Positions 46,001 through 52,925 of a DNA stretch of 64,000 nt are shown here, in pieces. Both the position numbers and the translations under genes were made by a program. The notes beneath the pieces were generated by a model, which was not told the origin of the DNA, did not search any database, and saw nothing but the letters and a program-made list of their open reading frames with translations. Source of the stretch: an uncultured Fibrobacterota bacterium (GTDB taxonomy: Bacteria > Fibrobacterota > Fibrobacteria > Fibrobacterales > Fibrobacteraceae). Numbering within the stretch: position 1 is the first letter of the stretch; each line of letters opens with the position of its first letter. The stretch lies in the NCBI GenBank assembly GCA_903876665.1, contig CAIRAY010000143.1, forward strand, positions 43,822 through 107,821, in the 5' to 3' direction.

Positions 46001-48568
46001 ATTGCCGAAATACATTTGGCTTCCCCCGGAAAAGCGGTCAAAACTCCCCGCATTGGAAATCCTCCAGAGCGACACGGGAAGAGAGGACGTGGTGAACATG
46101 GCATACACTTGCATGTCCCTCAGGAATCCGGATTTTTGGGCAATGAACGTTTGTACGCAAGATTTGCAGGTCAGGGATTGAACTCCCACACCCGTCGCAG
46201 ATGCGGTACTTTGCAAAGCCGTGGTGACCTGTAAAAACGTCGAGTCTCCCAGATCCGGATCCGTAATGGTTATGGGAAGATCGTGGACAACGCCGGCCTC
46301 CAGCGTGTCAAATCCTGTCATGGAAATGGTCGGGGGCGTAGAAATGGTTACGGTAACCGTATCCCAATTGGAGCAGGCGACGGTGTCAGAATGGCAACGT
46401 TGGATGCGAAAACGCCCCTGGCCCGTGGCACCTGGATTTGCGGACAGCGAAAGCTCTCCGCTTCCGGGATTCAGCAAGGGCGCACTGGCAAAGAAATTCG
46501 AATCCAAAATTTCCGTGGAGTATGATCTTGGAAACCAGGGATACTCTGTATTCAGCCAGCCATAAAGGAGGGCGGAAGGACTCAGGGCCGATGCCCGGGA
46601 GGCAATGCGCACGGTAGTCGGAGTCAGAAAATTCGGAAACGATCCGGCACTCACATTCACGGTGATTATTGCAGAAGCTTGGTCTGCGCCATCAAATGCG
46701 ATTACGTGGATCCTTTGCGGAATTCCGACCTGGGATTTGGTGGGAAGGATTCCAATCTGGATGGAGTCGGAAGTGGGATAGGAAAGACGCCTGGCCCAGG
46801 AAGAGTAATTGTCGCCAAGGCTCATGCCAAAAAAGAGATCATGGGTGACTGTTGCCGGATTGGCACTGGAATAAAAGCCTCCCTCGGCATAAGTCCCGGT
46901 GGTGTCCACACAAAGTCTACCACCCGAGGCTTCCATGGGCGTGATCACGAGGGAGTAATTGGAAAGGCTAGAAAGATTGGGTCCATCGCTAACCGGCAAC
47001 ACTTGAACATTCTGGGAAAATTGGGGCTCCACAATGGTGCTCCAAAGGTCGCCCATCATTCCAGGAACATAGCTTGCAGTATTCACAATGGAAACACGAA
47101 CCGGAACGGAATAACTCATGCCCAGAATCAACTGCACCAAGGTTCCAGAAGCCTGAGGCACAAAGGATTGAGCAGCCCAGGAGACATTTTGAATGGCGCA
47201 CAATGTGTCCAAGGGGGCATTCTTGACTTTACCGCTTTCGACCCAGGATTGCAAAGTGCGTTGATCATTGGGCTCCCAACTCACCGTCCCTTTGATTAAT
47301 CCGTCGTTATAGGAATTCGCCGCATAAACACTGGGAATGGTGAGGGTGGGAGCCACATTGGAACCATAAGTCCAGTTGACCAGCATGGTATCGCGACCAC
47401 CGCGCGGATCGGCCGATATATATAAAACCGAATCACCCTGGTTGGCCAGTGCCCCAGCGACATTCTGGTTGAACATTAAATTGCAGGGATCTCCGGAAAG
47501 AGGGTAAAAAACGCCCCGCACGGCAGACAGCGGACTGATCAGACAGGACAAGGGATCCATGTCTTCCTGCATCTGACCAATGGTAGGCAGACGGAATAAC
47601 TTACCCAGAGGAACAGCCCTGTTCACTGTCATCCGCTTCGAAAAAAAGTGTGATCTCTTATTCTGTTCGTCTAAGCCAAAAGCCACAATGTCAAGGCCCG
47701 CAAGGACCAGAACCCCTGGCGCGCCATTTTTAGATTTCCAAAGTCCATTTTGATTGGACCACCAAAGCGAGCCATCATCTCCGATCCTCATGTCGCTGAC
47801 GGAGTCCGTGCCAATGGTAGTCGCAGCAAGGGTGTTTCCGCTGATGGATGTTTTTACAAAGAGTTGCAAGCCCGGATCAAAGCTCCACAACGTGTCTCCA
47901 CTCAAGTCCAGTGCCAGCCCCTCCAGCCTGCGGAAAGCATCCGCACCATTCAGGAGCGCACCCATCTGCGCTCCCCACGAAGAAACCACTGAAATGGAAC
48001 TCGCGGAGGACAAGGCGTTGTATTGCAAAAGGTAAAGATTCGTGTTGCGAACCGGTTGATAAGCCATGTCCACAGGAATCATTGGATTCATCGGATCATT
48101 TGTCCAAATGGTATCCATAAATCCATTATATGGATTGACTTTTATGAGGGCCGTGTTCCCGCTCGGTTGTGCGCCGAGGACAAAAAGACCCGAAATATCA
48201 AATTCCATGGCCTTTGCTGTGTTTCCACCAATAAGAGCCAAGGTATCGAGCTTAAAAGAGCTTGGGTAGGGGAATAGCTTTTTTAATCCCGAAATGTCCT
48301 GAGAAAAAACGGTGACGCCGTTAGTAAAATCTAGAGCCAAAGCCTTAGAAACATTGGTGCGCGGACTCATGAGGATTTCGCGGGTTCCCAGCGTGCCGAG
48401 AGGCAACCGCTCCATGGCGCCATCCGCCTTCAAAACATAGGCAAAGGGTGCGGCATTGTTCGCCGATGAGCTGGATAGAAAAGCCATGGATGACGAACTT
48501 GCTTGGGTATCCCAGGCAAGCACAAAGACAACCAAAGCAATCAACAATTTGCAGAATTTCCCTGTCAT
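43073..48568 (-). CDS. Giant secreted multidomain protein B (paralog of A)
   Basis: A 1,831-residue protein with a signal peptide (MTGKFCKLLIALVVFVLAWDTQA) and a Ser-rich N-terminal patch. It has the same module order as A: propeller-like N-terminus, Ig/jelly-roll modules, a short Ser linker (about 1329-1353), then a C-terminal module with GGTGWNMVSNPWSWPIRV and a sorting-like tail. The shared anchor, NPWSWPI, and the linker position argue for tandem duplication with divergence. A CGAGG ribosome binding site precedes the ATG. It may be cotranscribed with A (100-nt gap). No enzyme motif recognised. Confidence 0.75.
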   Translation of the reverse strand: MTGKFCKLLIALVVFVLAWDTQASSSSMAFLSSSSANNAAPFAYVLKADGAMERLPLGTLGTREILMSPRTNVSKALALDFTNGVTVFSQDISGLKKLFPYPSSFKLDTLALIGGNTAKAMEFDISGLFVLGAQPSGNTALIKVNPYNGFMDTIWTNDPMNPMIPVDMAYQPVRNTNLYLLQYNALSSASSISVVSSWGAQMGALLNGADAFRRLEGLALDLSGDTLWSFDPGLQLFVKTSISGNTLAATTIGTDSVSDMRIGDDGSLWWSNQNGLWKSKNGAPGVLVLAGLDIVAFGLDEQNKRSHFFSKRMTVNRAVPLGKLFRLPTIGQMQEDMDPLSCLISPLSAVRGVFYPLSGDPCNLMFNQNVAGALANQGDSVLYISADPRGGRDTMLVNWTYGSNVAPTLTIPSVYAANSYNDGLIKGTVSWEPNDQRTLQSWVESGKVKNAPLDTLCAIQNVSWAAQSFVPQASGTLVQLILGMSYSVPVRVSIVNTASYVPGMMGDLWSTIVEPQFSQNVQVLPVSDGPNLSSLSNYSLVITPMEASGGRLCVDTTGTYAEGGFYSSANPATVTHDLFFGMSLGDNYSSWARRLSYPTSDSIQIGILPTKSQVGIPQRIHVIAFDGADQASAIITVNVSAGSFPNFLTPTTVRIASRASALSPSALLYGWLNTEYPWFPRSYSTEILDSNFFASAPLLNPGSGELSLSANPGATGQGRFRIQRCHSDTVACSNWDTVTVTISTPPTISMTGFDTLEAGVVHDLPITITDPDLGDSTFLQVTTALQSTASATGVGVQSLTCKSCVQTFIAQKSGFLRDMQVYAMFTTSSLPVSLWRISNAGSFDRFSGGSQMYFGNQPVTANVNRWHTLSTNMGNYLDSGVAYALVLGDPYSTSDSVTWNVVPDSIPGSTFASELEVTTPLQANKDFAHRLFVEGNQPMFANAYKAMDGSWKFHLGPSGSQVGSYTMVVRATDGTGSSSSLIQVTVLPSSVAPSFVAGPDLRFAVTPVATERWVGGWVNMMAIPNGSVMDKKAPSRTDSLFFGSSLPSLFSDGSFQWVQPANTSGSGRILFRACASANVCSPWDTVRVTLKKAPIMVIPSLDSLKTLKDTLLTISVSDPDLNDIDSVQVGHRILKYLTGQSNSNRTVTSTLAGQSFMLDSLASPGEIRVFAKFPSSYAEVKVSSLLGSGGVGMGYGFDFITKVTSGVLQWHSLVVPMDVYLPGGQQYELEIRSAAVTDSVQWGVDSLNSFASGDAYFQGLGTSQDLAFEIWKRMPPPGFSNLMTDTKSSRKWQLRPFASDTGSWKFLFSATDGVASTGQIRELRLVPGISISSSSSSYPFSSSSSSPSSSSSSSNMQPFNIVSQGQAVAFMVHVPLPAGSQVSIQVKGDSLDSTFVMDTSKLIWAPAPVGQYMATWSLGGKTAVMPFEVRMEVHAPPKTNAWYLVGFGSQAFDFGVLKPASQVFSWDDNRTPGEFSRYVGRADLLASIPGFGYWYFAEVADTMVLAPVSQMPAPLAVPVTRGGTGWNMVSNPWSWPIRVADLKLAGDTSHLEFWTWDDLTLGYRPATTINPYMAAWVNVPQADTLTLDPTPDFTQNGPNTPSLAKTLFASIADFRVQAKLSAGSSVDEFNFFGVSPRVQNGLEPPASPAGGVALSFGDPSHPLARDLRTSLSKASWPVRLTASREELGTLQFSGANRLRSAGWDLVLVVEGKSYAIEDDAPVQVALRRGSVQGTVYALPTGSALAEAGLREPKVSQIGKTALVSFTVPVALAGSEGLVELIGADGSILARSVSSHFAWGENQVRLGAHVRGVVLVRVKIGSVQSSALAVFK

Positions 48569-48607
48569 ACGCGAACCTCGGTAGAGCCCTAATCAGAATC
48601 ATAGGTT

Positions 48608-48638
48608 ATTATACCCTATCTGAACGCTACTGTTTCAA
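48608..48638 (-). promoter_or_regulatory. Putative promoter of giant protein B gene
   Basis: A perfect TATAAT (48613-48608 on the minus strand) with TTGAAA (48638-48633) 19 nt upstream lies 40 nt before the ATG at 48568. Confidence 0.45.
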
Positions 48639-48775
48639 GTGGTGCAACCTGGAATAACAAGAAAAATAACCTGACAAATGTCACTTTTTGTCAAATTTAT
48701 GAAGATTTTCGGAAAATTGAACCCGCTAGGGGGAACCTTGCGGTGTGACGGGACGCACGTAAATGTGGGGAAAAG

Positions 48776-48846
48776 TTGACCTACCAGGATTCGAACCTAG
48801 ACAAACAGAGTCAGAATCTGTTGTGCTACCATTACACTATAGGTCA
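48776..48846 (-). tRNA. tRNA-Gln (anticodon CTG)
   Basis: A cloverleaf folds on the minus strand: 7-bp acceptor stem TGACCTA/TAGGTCA, D arm around TAATGGTA, anticodon stem AACAGA/TCTGTT with loop TTCTGAC (anticodon CTG), T arm around TTCGAATCC, discriminator A at 48776. The 3' CCA is not encoded. The TGACCTATAGTGTAATGGT start is typical of bacterial tRNA-Gln. A short T tract (TTTT) follows. Confidence 0.93.
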
Positions 48847-48891
48847 TCGACTGGTCGGTTAATTTAGTAATCCCACGCAATTGGGTCAAGA

Positions 48892-50322
48892 TCAAGGACT
48901 TGGAATTGCGGGGAGCGTGTAGGTCACAAACTGCATTTGCTGCAAAGCTCCAGGGGACAAGCCCAGGGTGCTGGTGTTCTTGACCATGGCTTCGAGGCTT
49001 CCCAGAGAATCGGCGAAGGTTGGCCACAGGAAGGAGTCGCCGGGGTAAAAGACCAAGGTTTGCACGCCTTTTGGCAGGCCGGTCAGCTCATAGGTATCGC
49101 CCACATTGATATCAACATAACGACTAGTGCCTTGGATTCCCAAGCGGAAGTGGGAGCCAATTTGAATCCAATTCCCCAGCTCCGCAGTATATAGCAGCTG
49201 CCCCCGTAGCGTGGCCGGAGCTTCGAGCGAAATGGTGTCGATGGTATTTACGCTGTCCGAAAGGCCTTTTGCAGACAACCCCTTGAGGAGGCCTACGCCC
49301 ACAATGGAATCGTCCTCAAAGCGAAGTGCTTCCAAATTAAAGGCCCCCGTTGCCGGAACGGGAAGACTCCAGACGCCGTGGGCGTTGGTTTTGGTCCACA
49401 CGCTGTCACTGGCAGGAAAATCCACTTGACCAAGATTGTCAAAGGCGAAACCCAGAGAGTCGGAGACGACGCGAACCTCAATATTGGGAAGGGGCTGGCC
49501 TTGTAGCGAAACAACAACGCCGGTCATCATGTGCCTGCGGGTCACAACGCTGTCTGGCTTTAGCCAGGCAAAGCTCTTGGGCAGCTGCCACTGCATTTCT
49601 TGGGCGTAAACGGTGTCTCCATCGGGGAAATCCATGACCACACGTTGCACCAGGCTATCCAGCGGAATCCCCGCCTCGATGAGCGATTGCATTAGGAATT
49701 TATCTGCTGGATAAATGACAAGCGTCTGCAGTCCAGGAGGAATTCCGTCCAAAGTGAAGGAGCGATTCACCAGGACAGGAATCACTGCGCCCGAGTTTTC
49801 GATGCCTACGCGGAACTGGTCCGAGAACTGGTAAAGCGGGTTTTCGCCCCGGATGTACGAAAGCTTGCCGATCAGGGTGGAGGCCTTGCGCAATTGCACG
49901 GTTTTTACTGTGTCGGCGGAAGCGCCTGCGAGAGTAAGGTCTGTGAGCAGCTTGGCCTGAATATGTTCCCCGCTGTTTTGGAAGTCGAAACTCAAGGAAA
50001 ACACCAAGCCAGAATCGACATTTTCAAAGCTAAATTCGCCTTTGGTTCCGGAGATGGTTTCGCGGAGCTGCGCGGAAGTGTCGTCCGTATTCATGGCGAT
50101 GCGGGCTAAATTCGACGATGTGGTCCAGGCCAGAGGATCGCTGACCAGGCGGACCCGCGCACCCGAGACGGGCTTGCCAGCCGAATCGACCACGACTCCG
50201 GCAACCGTGTTTTCGGTGTCGGTGGCCGTGCCCGTGAGCTTGGTCTTTCCGCAGCCACCCAACAATAACAAGCCCGCGAGGCTTGCCGTGCTAACGGACC
50301 GAAGGCAAAAAGCCACGCTCAT
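48892..50322 (-). CDS. Lipoprotein with carboxypeptidase-regulatory-like repeats
   Basis: A 476-residue lipoprotein (MSVAFCLRSVSTASLAGLLL, lipobox LLGGC). Two related halves each contain a VAGVVVDSAGKPVSGARVRLV- or MTGVVVSLQGQPLPNIEVRVV-type beta sandwich followed by a FRLGI-x-LVFYPGDSFL module, a carboxypeptidase D regulatory-like (transthyretin-like) arrangement used in surface-exposed proteins. The ATG at 50322 overlaps the stop of the regulator gene upstream (ATGA), so they are translationally coupled. A pairing of this regulator type with a lipoprotein may be a recurring Fibrobacter unit. Substrate or partner unknown. Confidence 0.72.
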   Translation of the reverse strand: MSVAFCLRSVSTASLAGLLLLGGCGKTKLTGTATDTENTVAGVVVDSAGKPVSGARVRLVSDPLAWTTSSNLARIAMNTDDTSAQLRETISGTKGEFSFENVDSGLVFSLSFDFQNSGEHIQAKLLTDLTLAGASADTVKTVQLRKASTLIGKLSYIRGENPLYQFSDQFRVGIENSGAVIPVLVNRSFTLDGIPPGLQTLVIYPADKFLMQSLIEAGIPLDSLVQRVVMDFPDGDTVYAQEMQWQLPKSFAWLKPDSVVTRRHMMTGVVVSLQGQPLPNIEVRVVSDSLGFAFDNLGQVDFPASDSVWTKTNAHGVWSLPVPATGAFNLEALRFEDDSIVGVGLLKGLSAKGLSDSVNTIDTISLEAPATLRGQLLYTAELGNWIQIGSHFRLGIQGTSRYVDINVGDTYELTGLPKGVQTLVFYPGDSFLWPTFADSLGSLEAMVKNTSTLGLSPGALQQMQFVTYTLPAIPSP

Positions 50323-51137
50323 CCTTCTTTTTCCTTGCTGAGTGGAAAGAACTGAATATTCAACTGGCAAACGAGGCGCTCATTTTCGTCGGAACGCACG
50401 ATCTCGATTACCTCTCTACGGAATATATCAATCTTATGAATGATGCGCTCAAGTCCCATGGGAGAAACACTCATGGTGGTGCAAGAAATATTGCGCCTTT
50501 CGCGACTGAAATGGCCAATCGCCTGCTTTCCCAGGTCCACCATTTCTTTTTGAAACTGGTGCACCATCAGGGGATCGACTTCGGAACCGGAAGAAATGGT
50601 GTTGTTGCGTGAACGCCAAAAGCCATCGCATTTCTCGATTAACTCAAGACTTGCGAGGAGCTGGATGGCCTGCTTGGCCTGGGGCAATGAAATTCGTGGT
50701 GCCAAAAACAAGGCGAGATCTTGGTAGTTGTCGGTGATGTTAAGAACGCCAAGGGATTCGCGGACCGCAACATAGTACCACTTACTGTAGTACTCCCGTT
50801 GGTTGCGAGTTAGAATCTTCATGGAGCGGGGAAGCATTCCCGACATTTTTTCAAAAATTTCTTGCTTGGACTCGGGAGAGCCTGCGTGGGTGTAATCCAC
50901 CATCAATTGGAAATAAATAGCCTCTTTTTCGCTGAGGCCCAAGGATTTTGCGAATTTGGATACCAGTTGATCGGTAATGTTTTTGCGACCCTTGACCAGA
51001 TCCAGATAAAGGCCAGATGACGTATAACCCGCTTTTTGAGCAAATGCCCGGTAAGAAAAGTACTTATGAGCGGACTTCCGGTATTCGTAGAAGTCCTGCA
51101 AGTATTTTCTGTAATTGTAGTAGCCGAAGATATTCAT
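50319..51137 (-). CDS. TIGR02147-family transcriptional-regulator-like protein (Fibrobacter-expanded)
   Basis: A 272-residue cytoplasmic protein. The N-terminus (MNIFGYYNYRKYLQDFYEY, then FSYRAFAQKAGYTSSGLYLDLVKGRKNI) is characteristic of the Fibrobacter-expanded family; it contains a Cro/lambda-type helix-turn-helix (about residues 30-70), then a helical C-terminal half with GFWRSRNNTISSG and RRNISCTTMSVS segments. Function is not established; the DNA-binding fold suggests regulation of the coupled lipoprotein gene. A ribosome binding site is not obvious before the ATG at 51137. Repeated GAGAAC motifs lie upstream and could be operators. Confidence 0.8.
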   Translation of the reverse strand: MNIFGYYNYRKYLQDFYEYRKSAHKYFSYRAFAQKAGYTSSGLYLDLVKGRKNITDQLVSKFAKSLGLSEKEAIYFQLMVDYTHAGSPESKQEIFEKMSGMLPRSMKILTRNQREYYSKWYYVAVRESLGVLNITDNYQDLALFLAPRISLPQAKQAIQLLASLELIEKCDGFWRSRNNTISSGSEVDPLMVHQFQKEMVDLGKQAIGHFSRERRNISCTTMSVSPMGLERIIHKIDIFRREVIEIVRSDENERLVCQLNIQFFPLSKEKEG

Positions 51138-51511
51138 GGGGGTTCTCTTTCTTAAACATAGGAATTAATCCACAATATTTGAGAACACTTGCAAATGCTT
51201 TTAGATGTATCGAATTTTGACCAGATTTACCTAAATATCAATAATTTCAGCACTTTGAATCTAAAATAGCCCTAGGAGTGAGAACGTTTTGAGAACACTT
51301 CTCTATTCCAGACTGTACTACTCTGGGCAATTTGAATGTAATTTACGAGAACAAACCAGGTCCCAAATCCCCAATCCCCAAAATAAAGTCCGCTAGGTTC
51401 GCCCGGCGGACTTTATTATTTCTTTTGTATGAAATGGTAAAAATTCAGCTCGAGTATTGGTTTTCCTTTTTGCTTTGCTAAATTCGCATGCGCTTCCAAC
51501 CAAGGAATTTT
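51138..51511. promoter_or_regulatory. Divergent intergenic region with repeated GAGAAC motifs and a terminator-like hairpin
   Basis: TTTGAGAACACTT occurs at 51178-51190 and exactly again at 51288-51300; GAGAAC also occurs near 51279 and 51344, and reversed near 51142. A plus-strand TTGACC-17 nt-AATAAT promoter-like pair lies near 51218-51246. At 51382-51417 a perfect 12-bp stem (AATAAAGTCCGC) with a 12-nt loop is flanked by A/T runs and stands 94 nt before the next ATG, where it could attenuate the plus-strand transcript or end a short RNA. Confidence 0.5.
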
Positions 51512-52183
51512 ATGCCGAAAATCAAAGAACAAGTCGTTACCATCGATGCCCGCGGGTTTCTCCGCTTCGTCGCAACCTCCGCCACCGAGCTCCTCGCCAA
51601 GCAACTTTGCTTTGTTGACATCTTTGTCGACCGCACCGGCAAGCGAATTGGACTCAAAATGGCCAAAAAAGAGCGCCCAGGCTCTTTCCGCCTTCTGGAC
51701 CACGGTGGCCGCGCCCTCGTTTTCATCAAGGGCGCCTTCAGCGAGGCCAAAATGGTAGCCAAGCCAGGGCACTATCCCTACACCCAGTCCGAAGGAATGA
51801 CCATCATTTCGGGCAAGTCCACCAAGACCGGTGCTTGGGAATTTTTCCCTTGCCGCAATTCCGCTTCCATTCCCATGGCCTCTCTCGATGCCCGTGGCAC
51901 CTTGATTTTGGATCGCAATTGCACATCCGCTCTGGAAATTCCTGCTTTCGATACAGCAAGCTCCGAGTTTGACGCCAAAAAGAAAGAACTCACCCTGACT
52001 GTGCTCAAGAAAAAGGGCGACTTGAATATTCGGGCTGTAGGCAGCCACGCCAATATTTCCTTAATGGGCACACTAAGTTCCTTTGGAATTCCCCTTCCCA
52101 AGAAGAGCGTACGCCTAGTTTGCACACTCAAGGGTCAAACCGTCAAAGTCAGCCTTGCAGATCTTGCGAATCCCACTCGCTAA
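51512..52183 (+). CDS. Hypothetical protein, no family recognised
   Basis: A 223-residue cytoplasmic protein begins MPKIKEQVVTIDARGFLRF, rich in beta strands and lysine. The ATG at 51512 follows AAGGAA and is preferred over an upstream ATG at 51488. Two segments look alike: VTIDARGFLRFVATSATELL near the start and MASLDARGTLILDRNCTSAL in the middle, perhaps an internal duplication of about 110 residues. The 3' end overlaps the convergent HD gene by 35 nt. The hairpin in its leader hints at attenuation. I cannot propose a function. Confidence 0.65.
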   Translation: MPKIKEQVVTIDARGFLRFVATSATELLAKQLCFVDIFVDRTGKRIGLKMAKKERPGSFRLLDHGGRALVFIKGAFSEAKMVAKPGHYPYTQSEGMTIISGKSTKTGAWEFFPCRNSASIPMASLDARGTLILDRNCTSALEIPAFDTASSEFDAKKKELTLTVLKKKGDLNIRAVGSHANISLMGTLSSFGIPLPKKSVRLVCTLKGQTVKVSLADLANPTR

Positions 52184-52805
52184 GAAACTCGCGAACAAAG
52201 TCTTCCAAAAAGCGGTGCCGTTGGGTTGCCGCTTTTTTTGCGCTCCCGGTCTGCATGCGATCCCGCAGTAGAAGGAGCTTTTCAAAAAAGTGGTTTAAAC
52301 TGGGACCATCGTCTCCGTGGTAGGATTCTGCATCCGAATGGAGAACAGGTGGTCGACTTGGGTCATACATGGGGCGACCTTTGCGGCCGCCATACGCAAA
52401 GCAACGGGCAATTCCGATGGCGCCCATGGCGTCAAGCCGGTCCGCATCTTGAACCACCTGCCCTTCCAAGGTTCGCATGGGTGTGCGGACTCCCGCGCCC
52501 CGGTAACTGACCCCCTCTGTGATCTCCATCACATGCTCGAGCTGGGTGGCATTGAATCCAGATTCGACCAGGATAGCCCGGATTTCTTGCTTTGCCGCCG
52601 TGGGATCCGGATGTAATTTGCGGTCCGCGACATCGTGTAAAAGTGCGGCCACGATGACGACATCCAAATCCTGGCAACCCTCGCTGCGCGCAAGGCCACA
52701 GGCCGTTTTGCGCACCCGGTCGGCATGGAACCAGTCATGCCCGGAAGCGTCCCCTTGCATGTGATTACGCACAAATGATTCCAATTTTCCGATATTGACC
52801 GCCAT
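52149..52805 (-). CDS. HD-domain metal-dependent phosphohydrolase
   Basis: A 218-residue protein. The HD-superfamily ligands are visible as HDWFHADRV (first His and Asp), AALLHDVADRKLH (HD motif) and QDADRLDAMGAIGIAR (last Asp), which matches the YedJ-type HD family. These enzymes hydrolyse phosphate esters or nucleotides; the substrate is unknown. The ATG at 52805 (not an upstream GTG) follows AAGGAA at 8 nt. It overlaps the convergent hypothetical gene by 35 nt. Confidence 0.88.
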   Translation of the reverse strand: MAVNIGKLESFVRNHMQGDASGHDWFHADRVRKTACGLARSEGCQDLDVVIVAALLHDVADRKLHPDPTAAKQEIRAILVESGFNATQLEHVMEITEGVSYRGAGVRTPMRTLEGQVVQDADRLDAMGAIGIARCFAYGGRKGRPMYDPSRPPVLHSDAESYHGDDGPSLNHFFEKLLLLRDRMQTGSAKKAATQRHRFLEDFVREFLSEWDSQDLQG

Positions 52806-52925
52806 AAACACATTCCTTGAAAATGAGCACAGAAATTTGTGAGCTAAATCACAACCCCATTGAAAGGCGCTGGGATTAGATTCTCAATTTAGCTATGATC
52901 TCTGCATTCATCTTAGGAGAACAAC

